Shown here: piece by piece, positions 1 through 5,938 of the stretch
Numbering within the stretch: position 1 is the stretch's first letter
How the letters are laid out: each line of letters opens with the position of its first letter
Assembly (NCBI GenBank): GCA_038247995.1
Contig: JBBRUG010000294.1
Coordinates: forward strand, 1 to 7,702
DNA length: 7,702 bases
DNA from: JBBRUG01 sp038247995
GTDB taxonomy: Bacteria > Chloroflexota > Chloroflexia > Chloroflexales > Chloroflexaceae
Direction: 5' to 3'
The notes under the pieces: generated by a model
The model's input: only the letters and a program-made list of their open reading frames with translations
Told to the model about the DNA's origin: nothing
Databases searched by the model: none
Translations under genes and position numbers: made by a program

Positions 1-49
1 AGCGGGAGAGGGGTTTCCGACCGCATCAGGACGCCATTCTTCGGCGGCT

Positions 50-93
50 CCCCCTGCTCCCCTTGAGGGAGAAGGGGGCTGGGGGGATGAGGG
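50..93. repeat. REP-like palindrome with G-quadruplex-type tail
   Basis: Bases 50-55 (CCCCCT) and 57-61 (CTCCC) pair with 73-78 (AGGGGG) and 67-71 (GGGAG). This gives a 12-position stem with one G/A mismatch and a 5-base loop. The 3' side continues into G-runs at 67-69, 74-78, 81-86 and 91-93 with short loops, which fits the usual four-run G-quadruplex pattern. A stem followed by a GGG-GATGAGGG-like tail resembles the REP-type extragenic palindromes seen in many bacteria (family knowledge; I cannot check copy number). It lies downstream of the minus-strand phosphatase, where it could act as a transcript-end structure. A diverged copy of the G-rich part follows at about 142-184. I see no gene in 1-234. 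Confidence 0.5.
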
Positions 94-120
94 AAATAGC
101 GCATTGGGACGCGATCCTGT

Positions 121-145
121 AAAAACCCTACACCTGCAAGGCAGG
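121..145 (-). terminator. possible weak rho-independent terminator of the histidine phosphatase gene
   Basis: Read on the minus strand, the 5-bp stem CCTGC/GCAGG with loop CTT (145 to 133) is followed by seven bases and then TTTTT (125 to 121). It lies about 90 bp past the phosphatase stop codon. The stem is short and the gap to the T-run is longer than in a good intrinsic terminator, so this is only a candidate. Confidence 0.3.
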
Positions 146-202
146 GGGCAGGGGGTGCGGGGCATTTGGCGTTGGGACACGATCGGCGCGTGTTCGGGCA
201 GA

Positions 203-228
203 CGTTGTTCCGTTGTTCCGTGGTTCCG
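203..228. repeat. short tract of the 8-bp repeat family (3 units)
   Basis: The tract consists of CGTTGTTC (203-210), CGTTGTTC (211-218), CGTGGTTC (219-226) and then CG. It is the reverse complement of the AACAACGG/AACCACGG units that form the long array at 7623-7702. The tract ends six bases before the 3' end of the phosphatase gene, outside its coding sequence. Confidence 0.75.
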
Positions 229-234
229 CCTCGA

Positions 235-876
235 TCAGAGCGCCTTCTGGCCCTCGCGGGTGCTGGCGAGTGTGCCGAGATGGCTGGCTTCGCTCAGGCT
301 CACCAGGTAGGGCAGATCTGCGCCATACTCGATCACGCTGATGCTGGCGTTGGTCACCCAGATCCGGTTGATCCGATCCATGTTCATCCCCAGCGCATCG
401 GCAACCAGAATCTTCACGATCACGTCGTGGGTGCTTACCAGCACGGTCTGATCTTTGTGCTGCGCATAGATCCGCTCACGGAAATCCAGCGTGCGCTTCA
501 CAATATTCGAGAAGCTTTCCCCGCCCGGCATCTGTGCGCGGGTCGGATGGGCGCGCCATTCACGCAACCCCTCGGCAAACAACTCGGCGATCTCATCGGC
601 GTACTTGCCCTGCCATTCGCCGTGGTGGATCTCCAACAGTTCGTCGGCATACGTATACGGCACCGCCGGGTGGTTGCGGGCGATCGCCTCGGCAGTTTTT
701 GCCGCACGCTGAAGCGGGCTGGTGTAGATCTGGTCAATTGGCTCGTGTTTCAGGCGCTCGGCAAGCGCCTCGGCCTGTTGTAAACCAAGTTCGGAGAGCG
801 CCGCATCGAGCTGGCCCTGGTAGCGGTGAATCCGATTCCACTCACTCTCGCCATGGCGGACAATAATCAGTCGCAT
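235..876 (-). CDS. histidine phosphatase (phosphoglycerate mutase-like) family protein
   Basis: A 213-residue cytosolic protein of the histidine phosphatase superfamily, which forms a phosphohistidine intermediate and removes phosphate from small molecules or proteins. The start carries the signature RHGESEWN at residues 7-14, with H8 the expected nucleophile. The second arginine lies in SPLQRA (R57), the acid region is LLEIHHGEWQG (E82), PGGES is at 117-121, and the second catalytic histidine is in STHD (H150). The length is normal for the family (about 200-230), so the gene appears complete. The ATG at 876 is supported by GAGG nine bases upstream and by the signature beginning right at the N-terminus. 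The last 25 residues, after LPYLVSLSEASHL, are variable. The substrate cannot be told from the sequence: relatives include cofactor-dependent and cofactor-independent phosphoglycerate mutases, alpha-ribazole phosphatase and broad phosphatases. It is transcribed away from the neighbouring plus-strand pair and shares a 163-bp divergent region with it. Confidence 0.93.
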   Translation of the reverse strand: MRLIIVRHGESEWNRIHRYQGQLDAALSELGLQQAEALAERLKHEPIDQIYTSPLQRAAKTAEAIARNHPAVPYTYADELLEIHHGEWQGKYADEIAELFAEGLREWRAHPTRAQMPGGESFSNIVKRTLDFRERIYAQHKDQTVLVSTHDVIVKILVADALGMNMDRINRIWVTNASISVIEYGADLPYLVSLSEASHLGTLASTREGQKAL

Positions 877-930
877 CGTAGCTTGCCTCGTAGGTCAGAT
901 TGGTTCGTTGGGGCCGTTGCCCCCTGGCGC

Positions 931-936
931 ATTATA
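931..936 (-). promoter_or_regulatory. candidate -10 box of the histidine phosphatase gene
   Basis: The minus strand reads a perfect TATAAT here, 54 bases before the ATG at 876. I find no convincing -35 hexamer at 16-18 bp spacing. A small GGGGC/GCCCC hairpin (910-923) would lie in the leader. Confidence 0.4.
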
Positions 937-968
937 GCCCAACCACGAAAACCTATACCAGGGGATAA

Positions 969-997
969 TTCGCAACCGCAAATGGAAGTGGTATGCT
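969..997 (+). promoter_or_regulatory. candidate promoter of the coiled-coil/HhH gene
   Basis: TTCGCA (969-974), a 17-bp spacer and TATGCT (992-997) each match the sigma-70 consensus at four of six positions. The start site would be near 1004, with a leader of about 36 bases ending in the Shine-Dalgarno AGGAG (1027-1031). The evidence is position and weak consensus only. Confidence 0.3.
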
Positions 998-1039
998 ACA
1001 GCTATCCAATTGTAGGCAGATCTTCCAGGAGCGACTTTT

Positions 1040-1759
1040 ATGAACCCAGTCTTTCTGTGGTGGCTATCCCTTGGTGCGCTGATCGGTTTTGTGGCCGAGT
1101 GGATCTGGGACTGGATCTGGTTTCGTCGATCCAGGCAGGTAGTAACTGCTGATACGGATGTACAGGTCAATGCGTTGACAGCGGAGCGTAACCGTTTGCA
1201 GAACGATTTGCGCGCCTGCGGTGAGCGCTCGGCCAGCCTGGAAAGCGAGCTTGGGCCGCTCCATACGCGGATTGGCGAACTAGAGCCGGATCAGGCCCGC
1301 GTCGGTATACTCGAGGCCGAATTGGCCCGACTCCAACTCCGGCTTGGTGAGTTGGATCTGGATCATGCGCGTGTCGGCGAACTTGAGAGCGAGGTGGGCC
1401 TCTTGCGTGGGCGTGTCGGCGAACTAGAGCCGGATCAGGCCCGCGTCGGCGAACTTGAAACCGAACTAGACCGGTTGCACGCTGCGAACAGTGCGCCCGC
1501 CGGGGTTACGCTTGGCGCGGCAACCCTCGCATTGTCGATGCAAGATGGCGATCAGGAACGAGCTGTTGGTGACGCCGATGGCGCGATCGTGTTCGCGATG
1601 CGCGACAGCAATGTGCAACTTCAGGATGAACTCGACGCGACCCGGCGCGCCCTGGTGCGCCTCGGTACGGGTCGCGGCGACCCGCTGATCGACATCAACG
1701 GCATTGGGCCGATCTATCAGGAACGCCTCTACGCCCAGGGGATCGTCAGCTTCGAGTAG
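1040..1759 (+). CDS. membrane-anchored coiled-coil protein with HhH domain, cut by an in-frame TAG (N-terminal part)
   Basis: A 239-residue reading frame starting at ATG 1040, with AGGAG eight bases upstream. Residues 4-28 are a tryptophan-rich membrane segment followed by RRSR, suggesting an N-terminal anchor with the rest in the cytoplasm (inferred). Residues about 42-150 are a coiled coil that includes three 24-residue repeats (77-148). From residue 214 (DPLIDINGIGPIYQERL) a helix-hairpin-helix domain begins, of the type found at the C-terminus of many bacterial proteins as a probable nucleic-acid or protein contact module. The frame stops at TAG 1757-1759 in the middle of this domain. The same frame continues to 2104 with the rest of the domain and a second copy. 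The second copy has CAG (Gln) at the position of this TAG, so the stop looks like a CAG-to-TAG change in a 354-residue gene. No precise function is known to me. Confidence 0.75.
   Translation: MNPVFLWWLSLGALIGFVAEWIWDWIWFRRSRQVVTADTDVQVNALTAERNRLQNDLRACGERSASLESELGPLHTRIGELEPDQARVGILEAELARLQLRLGELDLDHARVGELESEVGLLRGRVGELEPDQARVGELETELDRLHAANSAPAGVTLGAATLALSMQDGDQERAVGDADGAIVFAMRDSNVQLQDELDATRRALVRLGTGRGDPLIDINGIGPIYQERLYAQGIVSFE
1268..1483 (+). repeat. three tandem 72-bp (24-residue) coiled-coil repeats
   Basis: Units 1268-1339, 1340-1411 and 1412-1483 encode residues 77-100, 101-124 and 125-148, each of the form R-(I/L/V)-G-E-L-(E/D)-x-D-(Q/H)-A-R-V-G-x-L-E. Units 1 and 3 share an identical 32-base stretch (1274-1305 and 1418-1449), while unit 2 is more diverged. 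The regular leucine and isoleucine spacing, with acidic and arginine residues between, fits a continuous helix. Confidence 0.85.
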
Positions 1760-1768
1760 TTGGCGGCG

Positions 1769-2104
1769 ATGAGCCCTGATCGCGTGCACGCCCTAATTGT
1801 GGCGCCGAATGCGGTCGGCGATGTAGAAACAGCGAGCTGGATTGTTGAAGCGCAGCGCCTTGCCGGACGCCCGCAGCGCGACCCACTGATCGACATCTTT
1901 GGCGTTGGCCCGGTCTATGAACAGCGTCTGCTTGATGCAGGGCTCTTTACGTTTGAACAGGTTGGCCAGATGACCGTCGAAGAACTCCGGGCGATTATCA
2001 AACCCAAAGCCTGGCAAAATGCAGATTTTGCGGCCTGGATTGACGAGGCCCGCTTGCTGGCGCAACAGGTGCGCGACGGCACGTACCGCAAGGGGAGGTA
2101 CTGA
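1769..2104 (+). CDS. C-terminal HhH part of the interrupted coiled-coil gene
   Basis: This frame continues the upstream gene after the TAG at 1757-1759. ATG 1769 is the first methionine; the TTG at 1760 is also in frame. The only upstream Shine-Dalgarno-like sequence is a poor GGCGGC. The first 33 residues complete the upstream HhH domain (PDRVHALI to WIVEAQRLAG). The remainder is a full second copy (DPLIDIFGVGPVYEQRLLDAGLFTFEQ to WIDEARLLAQQ). The two copies are 67 codons apart and align without gaps through the TAG/CAG position. On its own the fragment would be 111 residues and would start inside a domain, so an independent gene is unlikely. It is either the dead end of a pseudogene, a piece reached by stop-codon readthrough, or a sequence error. 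Its TGA (2102-2104) overlaps the ATG of the next gene by one base. Confidence 0.6.
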   Translation: MSPDRVHALIVAPNAVGDVETASWIVEAQRLAGRPQRDPLIDIFGVGPVYEQRLLDAGLFTFEQVGQMTVEELRAIIKPKAWQNADFAAWIDEARLLAQQVRDGTYRKGRY

Positions 2105-3675
2105 TGCGTACCGGTAGCCCTAAGCAAACCGTTACTGAAACCCCATCGTTGCGCTACTGGATGGGCCGCGACTGGGCGAAAGCGGGCATCGCCGGCCTGC
2201 TGGCGCTCTCGCTGTTGCGCCCCGGTGTCACGCCCGCCACCGGCGACCCGGCAGCAGTTGCAACGGCGGTGCCGGCGACAGCGGCTACCGTACAGGCGCC
2301 CACGGCCGTGATCGAAACCGTGCCAGCAACGCCACTTGTTGCGCCGCAGATCCTCGGCACGCAGGAACAGATCGTCGCCGGGCCGTACACTATCCAAGGC
2401 TCGGGCACGCCTGGCTCGACTGTCGCTGTGTTAGTGAATGGCGTTTCGGCAGGTATCGCGCTCGTGGGCGCCGATGGGAACTGGAGCTTGCCGACGGAGT
2501 TGTCCGCCGGCTCGGCGGAACTGGTCGCCCAAACGCTCGATGCTTCAGGCGCAGTTGCCGCCGAGGCCGATCCGGTGAACCTGAGTGTCGCCGAAGCGGT
2601 GGCGGTGCCGCTGATCGTGCGCACGTTTGATGTGCCGCGGGCCGGGCCGAGTACGGTTCAGGGCAGCGGCACGCCCGGTTCAACCGTGCGGGTCACACTG
2701 AACGGTGCGGAGGTGGGCACAACCACGGTCGGCGCCGATGGGAGTTGGTCGCTGCCGATTGATCTTCCGCCGGGAGAGGTGACGCTTGAAGCAGCGGCGG
2801 TGGACGCCGCGGGCGAGGTGCTTGCTGGCGGTGAGCCGCTTCAGTTGAGTGTGATCGACGACCCGGCAATCGCCGCGCCGACGCTCGATGGGCCGACCGG
2901 CCCGCTGCTTGGCGGACTGAACACGTTGAGCGGCAAGGGCGCGCCGGGCACAACCATCGAAGTGCTGATCGACGGCAGCCCGGTTGGTACGGCAGTGGTG
3001 GGCGACGATGGGATCTGGTCGCTCGAAACCGGCCTTAGCCCGGGACCGAACGCGATCCAGGTGCGCGCCCTCGACGCAAGCGGCGCGGTTGTGGCCGAGG
3101 CCGAGCCGTTAACGGTGAACGTTGCGGCGGTTCAGCCACCGATCGATGGTGTGGCGTCGGGCGAGTTCAGCATTAACGTTCCGGCCGAGGGCGCCGCACT
3201 GGAACCCGGCCCGTTGGAGGTAAGCGGCACCGGCCGCCCCGGCGCCGAGCTTGAGGTATTGAACAGCGATCAGGTGCTGGCTACCACGGAGGTCGCCGAC
3301 GACGGCACCTGGGCGACGACAGTGGAGTTGCCGGAGGACGGTACGGCGTCGATCGGCGTGCGCGAAGTCGGTTCGCCCGACATTAGCGGGCGGCCAGTGC
3401 GGGTTGTGATCGGTGATGGCGCAACAGACTTCTGCACCGAACTGGCCGTTGGCTGCGGGGCCTGGGTGACGCGGGCGGGCGGGTTGGTGCTGCGCATTCG
3501 CACGGCGCCGGCAGTTACCGCCGACAATATCATCACCCGCTTGCCAATCGGCACGCAAATGGCGATCCTTGAAGGCCCCGAAGCGGCCGCCGGCTTTACC
3601 TGGTGGCGCGTGCGCACCGTCGGCGGTGTGGAGGGTTGGGTGGCCGGCGAAAATCTGGTGTTGCAACCGGATTAA
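2104..3675 (+). CDS. membrane-anchored surface protein with four Ig-like repeats and a C-terminal SH3b domain
   Basis: A 523-residue protein. Residues 1-25 are polar with several basic residues, and 26-38 (KAGIAGLLALSLL region) form a hydrophobic segment that is probably an uncleaved anchor or signal. A Pro/Ala/Thr-rich linker runs to about residue 78. Four Ig-like (bacterial Big-type) domains follow at about 80-163, 168-252, 258-341 and 353-436. Each has G-x-G-x-P-G near its start and V-x-x-D-G-x-W in the middle; the third and fourth are more diverged. Residues about 452-521 form an SH3b domain (LRIRTAPAV, WWRVRTVGGVEGWVAGENL) that often binds cell-wall or surface glycans. C444 and C451 could form a disulfide. 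The ATG at 2104 overlaps the previous stop codon and is preceded by GGGGAGG (2092-2098) with a 5-base gap, so it is probably translated with the HhH gene. The role is likely adhesion or envelope organisation (inferred). Confidence 0.85.
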   Translation: MRTGSPKQTVTETPSLRYWMGRDWAKAGIAGLLALSLLRPGVTPATGDPAAVATAVPATAATVQAPTAVIETVPATPLVAPQILGTQEQIVAGPYTIQGSGTPGSTVAVLVNGVSAGIALVGADGNWSLPTELSAGSAELVAQTLDASGAVAAEADPVNLSVAEAVAVPLIVRTFDVPRAGPSTVQGSGTPGSTVRVTLNGAEVGTTTVGADGSWSLPIDLPPGEVTLEAAAVDAAGEVLAGGEPLQLSVIDDPAIAAPTLDGPTGPLLGGLNTLSGKGAPGTTIEVLIDGSPVGTAVVGDDGIWSLETGLSPGPNAIQVRALDASGAVVAEAEPLTVNVAAVQPPIDGVASGEFSINVPAEGAALEPGPLEVSGTGRPGAELEVLNSDQVLATTEVADDGTWATTVELPEDGTASIGVREVGSPDISGRPVRVVIGDGATDFCTELAVGCGAWVTRAGGLVLRIRTAPAVTADNIITRLPIGTQMAILEGPEAAAGFTWWRVRTVGGVEGWVAGENLVLQPD

Positions 3676-3681
3676 CTGTTT

Positions 3682-3715
3682 GCCGGTACCAGCGACATGT
3701 GCCGCTGGTACCGGC
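3682..3715. terminator. perfect 13-bp hairpin between convergent genes
   Basis: GCCGGTACCAGCG (3682-3694) and its exact reverse complement (3703-3715) flank an 8-base loop. It fills almost the whole 43-bp gap between the stop codon of the Ig/SH3b gene and the stop codon of the flavin-binding protein gene, which points to a shared two-way transcript end. Neither side has a T-run, so it is not a standard intrinsic terminator. Confidence 0.6.
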
Positions 3716-3718
3716 GGA

Positions 3719-4279
3719 TTATCCAGCGTACGGATAGTGAAACGCGCCGGGGAAATCCTCAGGCGCGACTTTGCGTTTGCCGCTCCACTCCTCAATGTCG
3801 ATCCGGAACACACTCGTTCGCACCAGTTCCTCAGCCGTAGTAGCGCGGTAGTGTTCGCCCGGCCGCAAATGCGGCGCGTATTTGTCGAGAATAAGCTGTA
3901 ACCCAGCCGCCGCTTCTGCGGCATCTTCGACTACGTGCAGTGTACCGAACACCACCACCCCGGCGTACTCCACACTAAACTCCAGAGCCACATCGGCGGG
4001 TAAAAGCCGACCCATTTCACTCACACTCAAACACACGGCGGTGCCGCCCTCGGCGTTGGCGCGCGTGCGGCCATACCGGGCTGTATGGACGTAGATGACG
4101 TGTTGAGCCGGCACGTAGGCGAAAATATTGCTGTTGATAAACGGCTGACCAGCATTTGCCGTCGCCATTGTAGCCATGGACGCACGGCCGAGCAGATCGG
4201 CGATCCAGGCGTCGTCATTCACGGCGCGATCACGGCGGCGTACGGCGGCGCGTTCGCGGGTGGCATAATCGTGAGGCAT
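3719..4279 (-). CDS. pyridoxamine 5'-phosphate oxidase family (NimA-like split-barrel) flavin-binding protein
   Basis: A 186-residue soluble protein of the FMN-binding split-barrel class grouped with the pyridoxamine phosphate oxidase and NimA-like families. Members bind FMN or related cofactors and are often oxidoreductases of unknown substrate. Landmarks are GRASMATMATANAGQPFINS (residues 31-50, first strands), VIYVHTARYGRTRANAEG (61-78, the expected flavin phosphate-contact segment), AVCLSVSEM (81-89), EYAGVVVFGTLHVVED (104-119), LDKYAPHLRPGEHY (131-144) and the closing SVFRIDIEEWSGKRK (156-170). The length is normal for the NimA-like branch, so it is probably not the true PdxH enzyme. ATG 4279 has AAAAGGAA about seven bases upstream. 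It is divergent from a MocR-type regulator. That arrangement, a PLP-dependent regulator beside a PNPOx-family gene, is common among MocR genes and suggests this gene is the regulator's target. Confidence 0.85.
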   Translation of the reverse strand: MPHDYATRERAAVRRRDRAVNDDAWIADLLGRASMATMATANAGQPFINSNIFAYVPAQHVIYVHTARYGRTRANAEGGTAVCLSVSEMGRLLPADVALEFSVEYAGVVVFGTLHVVEDAAEAAAGLQLILDKYAPHLRPGEHYRATTAEELVRTSVFRIDIEEWSGKRKVAPEDFPGAFHYPYAG

Positions 4280-4348
4280 GGGGCTATTCCTTTTGGTAAA
4301 GGCGGATCGCGACCTGCCCTTACGCCGGGCGCGACATTCTTATGCTCT

Positions 4349-4397
4349 AGCATAGCCGAGCGATTGGTTAGCTGAAAGGGCCAATATCGGCTATAGT
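4349..4397. promoter_or_regulatory. symmetric divergent promoter/operator dyad between the flavoprotein and MocR genes
   Basis: ATAGCCGA (4352-4359) pairs with TCGGCTAT (4387-4394), and ATTGG (4363-4367) with CCAAT (4381-4385), around a 13-base centre. The outward flanks of the two arms read as -10 boxes: TATAGT on the plus strand (4392-4397), leading to the MocR gene, and TATGCT on the minus strand (4354 to 4349), leading to the flavoprotein gene. The -35 regions would both fall in the central 4368-4380 segment but are weak. A second near-perfect palindrome, TATGCT-CT-AGCATA (4341-4354), overlaps the left arm. The dyad is directly visible; its promoter and operator role is inferred. Confidence 0.55.
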
Positions 4398-4418
4398 AAG
4401 CAGACCACTTTTGGGCGC

Positions 4419-4429
4419 ACCTGACAGGT
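4419..4429 (+). promoter_or_regulatory. candidate MocR operator in the leader of its own gene
   Basis: ACCTGACAGGT is an odd-length palindrome (5-base arms, central A). It lies 25 bp before the MocR ATG and about 16 bases past the start site predicted from TATAGT (4392-4397). Its 10-mer CCTGACAGGT recurs on the opposite strand at 5961-5970, just past the same gene. This is a candidate site for autoregulation. Confidence 0.4.
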
Positions 4430-4453
4430 TTGCGGATCTGATTGGACTGCTAC

Positions 4454-5935
4454 ATGTCTCACGCTGATCTTGGCGCATTGTTTGCCGCTGTTCAGCTTGA
4501 TCCAAACGCCGACACGCCGATCTACCAGCAACTCTATGCCGAGATCCGCACGGCGGTGCTCAGCGGGCGGCTACCGCCGGGTACACGCCTGCCGGCAACG
4601 CGGGCGCTGGCCGTAACACTTGGCTTGGCCCGCTCGACAGTCGTGAACGCCTTCGAGCAGCTTCTGGCCGAGGGTTATCTGGATAGTCGGGTCGGTGCGG
4701 GTACCTTTGTCGCGCTGAATCTGCCCGAGGAGTTACTGCATGTCGGCGTGGAGGCGGCGCGCACTAAGCCGACAATTTCGCCAACCGGCGGCCTCTCGCA
4801 GCGCGGCGTGCGGCTGGCCACGGCGCGGGTGAGCGTTACGGCGGCCCCCCGGACGGCGCAACCGTTTCGGCACGGGTTACCCGACATCAGCGACTTTCCG
4901 TTTACGCTCTGGATCCGCCTGTTGAGCCGGCGTTATGCCGCGCCGACCCTGCTCGATTATGGCGATCCAGCCGGCTATTTGCCGCTGCGCAATGCCCTGG
5001 CGCGCTACCTTGCGGCTGCGCGGGGCCTGAACTGTCGGCCGGAACAGGTGATTATCGTTGGTGGATCACAGCAGGGCCTGGATCTCGCGGCGCGGCTGCT
5101 GCTCGATCCAGGTGATGCGGTCTGGATTGAGGAGCCCGGCTACCTCGGCGCCCGCGCCGCCCTGCGCGCCGCCGACGGTGAACTAATCCCGGTGCCCGTC
5201 GACGCCGAGGGGCTTGATGTGGCAGCCGGTCAGACGCGGGCGCCTCAGGCGCGCATGGCCTATGTTACGCCTTCGCATCAGTTCCCGCTAGGCGTAACGC
5301 TGAGTTTGGCGCGGCGCTTGGCGCTGCTGGCCTGGGCCGAGGCGGCGGGGGCGTGGATTATGGAGGACGATTACGATAGTGAGTTTCGGTATGCCGGGCG
5401 GCCATTAGCGGCATTACAGAGCCTGGATCGGGCCGGGCGGGTGATCTACCTGGGTACGCTCAGCAAAGTGCTCTTTCCGGGATTGCGTCTCGGCTACCTC
5501 GTTGTGCCACCAAACCTGGTTACGGCTTTCACTGCGGCGCGCGCCGTTACCGATCGGCAGGCGCCCGCCGTTACGCAGGCGGCCCTGGCCGACTTCATCG
5601 AGGGTGGGCATTTTGCGCGGCACATCAGGCGGATGCGCACGCTGTATGCCGCCCGTCGTGAAGCGCTGCTTACCGGGTTGGCGCCGCTGCACGCGCATTT
5701 GGAACTCCTGCCCGCGACAGCCGGCATGCACCTGACGGCGCTGTTGCCTCACGGCGTCGATGATCAGGCGATCACGCAACGTGCTGCCGCACAGCAACTA
5801 GAGATCGCGCCGCTTTCCGCCTACGCGCTTGGGCCGCTGGAACGCGGCGGTTTGATCTTGGGTTACGCACCGTTCAGCCCCGCTGTGATCTTGGCGGCGA
5901 GCCAACGGCTTGGGAGCGTGTTGCGTGAGGGATAG
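4454..5935 (+). CDS. MocR-type transcriptional regulator (GntR winged helix fused to PLP-dependent aminotransferase fold)
   Basis: A 493-residue protein counted from ATG 4454. Residues about 16-86 are a GntR-type winged helix (PIYQQLYAEIRTAVLSG, LPPGTRLPATRALA, STVVNAFEQLLAEGYL, VGAGTFV). A linker of about 50 residues leads to a class I aminotransferase fold from about 140 to the end. The PLP site is intact by motif: GGSQQGLDL near 203, YVTPSHQFPLG near 270, MEDDYDSEFRY near 303 and the Schiff-base lysine in GTLSKVLFPGLRLGY (K338). In known members (PdxR, GabR, TauR) the PLP domain senses a vitamer or amino compound and the winged helix controls a neighbouring operon. It is divergent from a PNPOx-family gene, which makes a B6- or amine-related signal plausible but unproven. 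The start is not certain: an in-frame TTG at 4442 would add four residues. I prefer the ATG, with weak TGGA seven bases upstream. Confidence 0.93.
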   Translation: MSHADLGALFAAVQLDPNADTPIYQQLYAEIRTAVLSGRLPPGTRLPATRALAVTLGLARSTVVNAFEQLLAEGYLDSRVGAGTFVALNLPEELLHVGVEAARTKPTISPTGGLSQRGVRLATARVSVTAAPRTAQPFRHGLPDISDFPFTLWIRLLSRRYAAPTLLDYGDPAGYLPLRNALARYLAAARGLNCRPEQVIIVGGSQQGLDLAARLLLDPGDAVWIEEPGYLGARAALRAADGELIPVPVDAEGLDVAAGQTRAPQARMAYVTPSHQFPLGVTLSLARRLALLAWAEAAGAWIMEDDYDSEFRYAGRPLAALQSLDRAGRVIYLGTLSKVLFPGLRLGYLVVPPNLVTAFTAARAVTDRQAPAVTQAALADFIEGGHFARHIRRMRTLYAARREALLTGLAPLHAHLELLPATAGMHLTALLPHGVDDQAITQRAAAQQLEIAPLSAYALGPLERGGLILGYAPFSPAVILAASQRLGSVLREG

Positions 5936-5938
5936 GCG

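Noticed and set aside
166..783. 205-residue plus-strand open frame
   Set aside because: It lies antisense to the clearly recognised histidine phosphatase, with no motif of its own.
1757..1759. TAG read as pyrrolysine or another special amino acid
   Set aside because: The equivalent position in the sister domain is glutamine. No pyrrolysine genes are visible and the family is not known for it, so a point change or ordinary readthrough is simpler.
3109..3924. 271-residue minus-strand open frame
   Set aside because: It lies antisense to the Ig/SH3b gene and runs into the flavoprotein gene in another frame. It has no recognisable motif or ribosome binding site and is typical of a GC-rich shadow frame.
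4442..4453. TTG start for the MocR gene
   Set aside because: It adds only four residues (M-D-C-Y). The ATG at 4454 is the more usual start codon and gives a normal family N-terminus, though neither has a strong Shine-Dalgarno sequence.
4454..5935. A metabolic aminotransferase
   Set aside because: The N-terminal GntR-type winged helix and the linker identify a MocR-type regulator rather than a free-standing enzyme, although the PLP lysine is kept.
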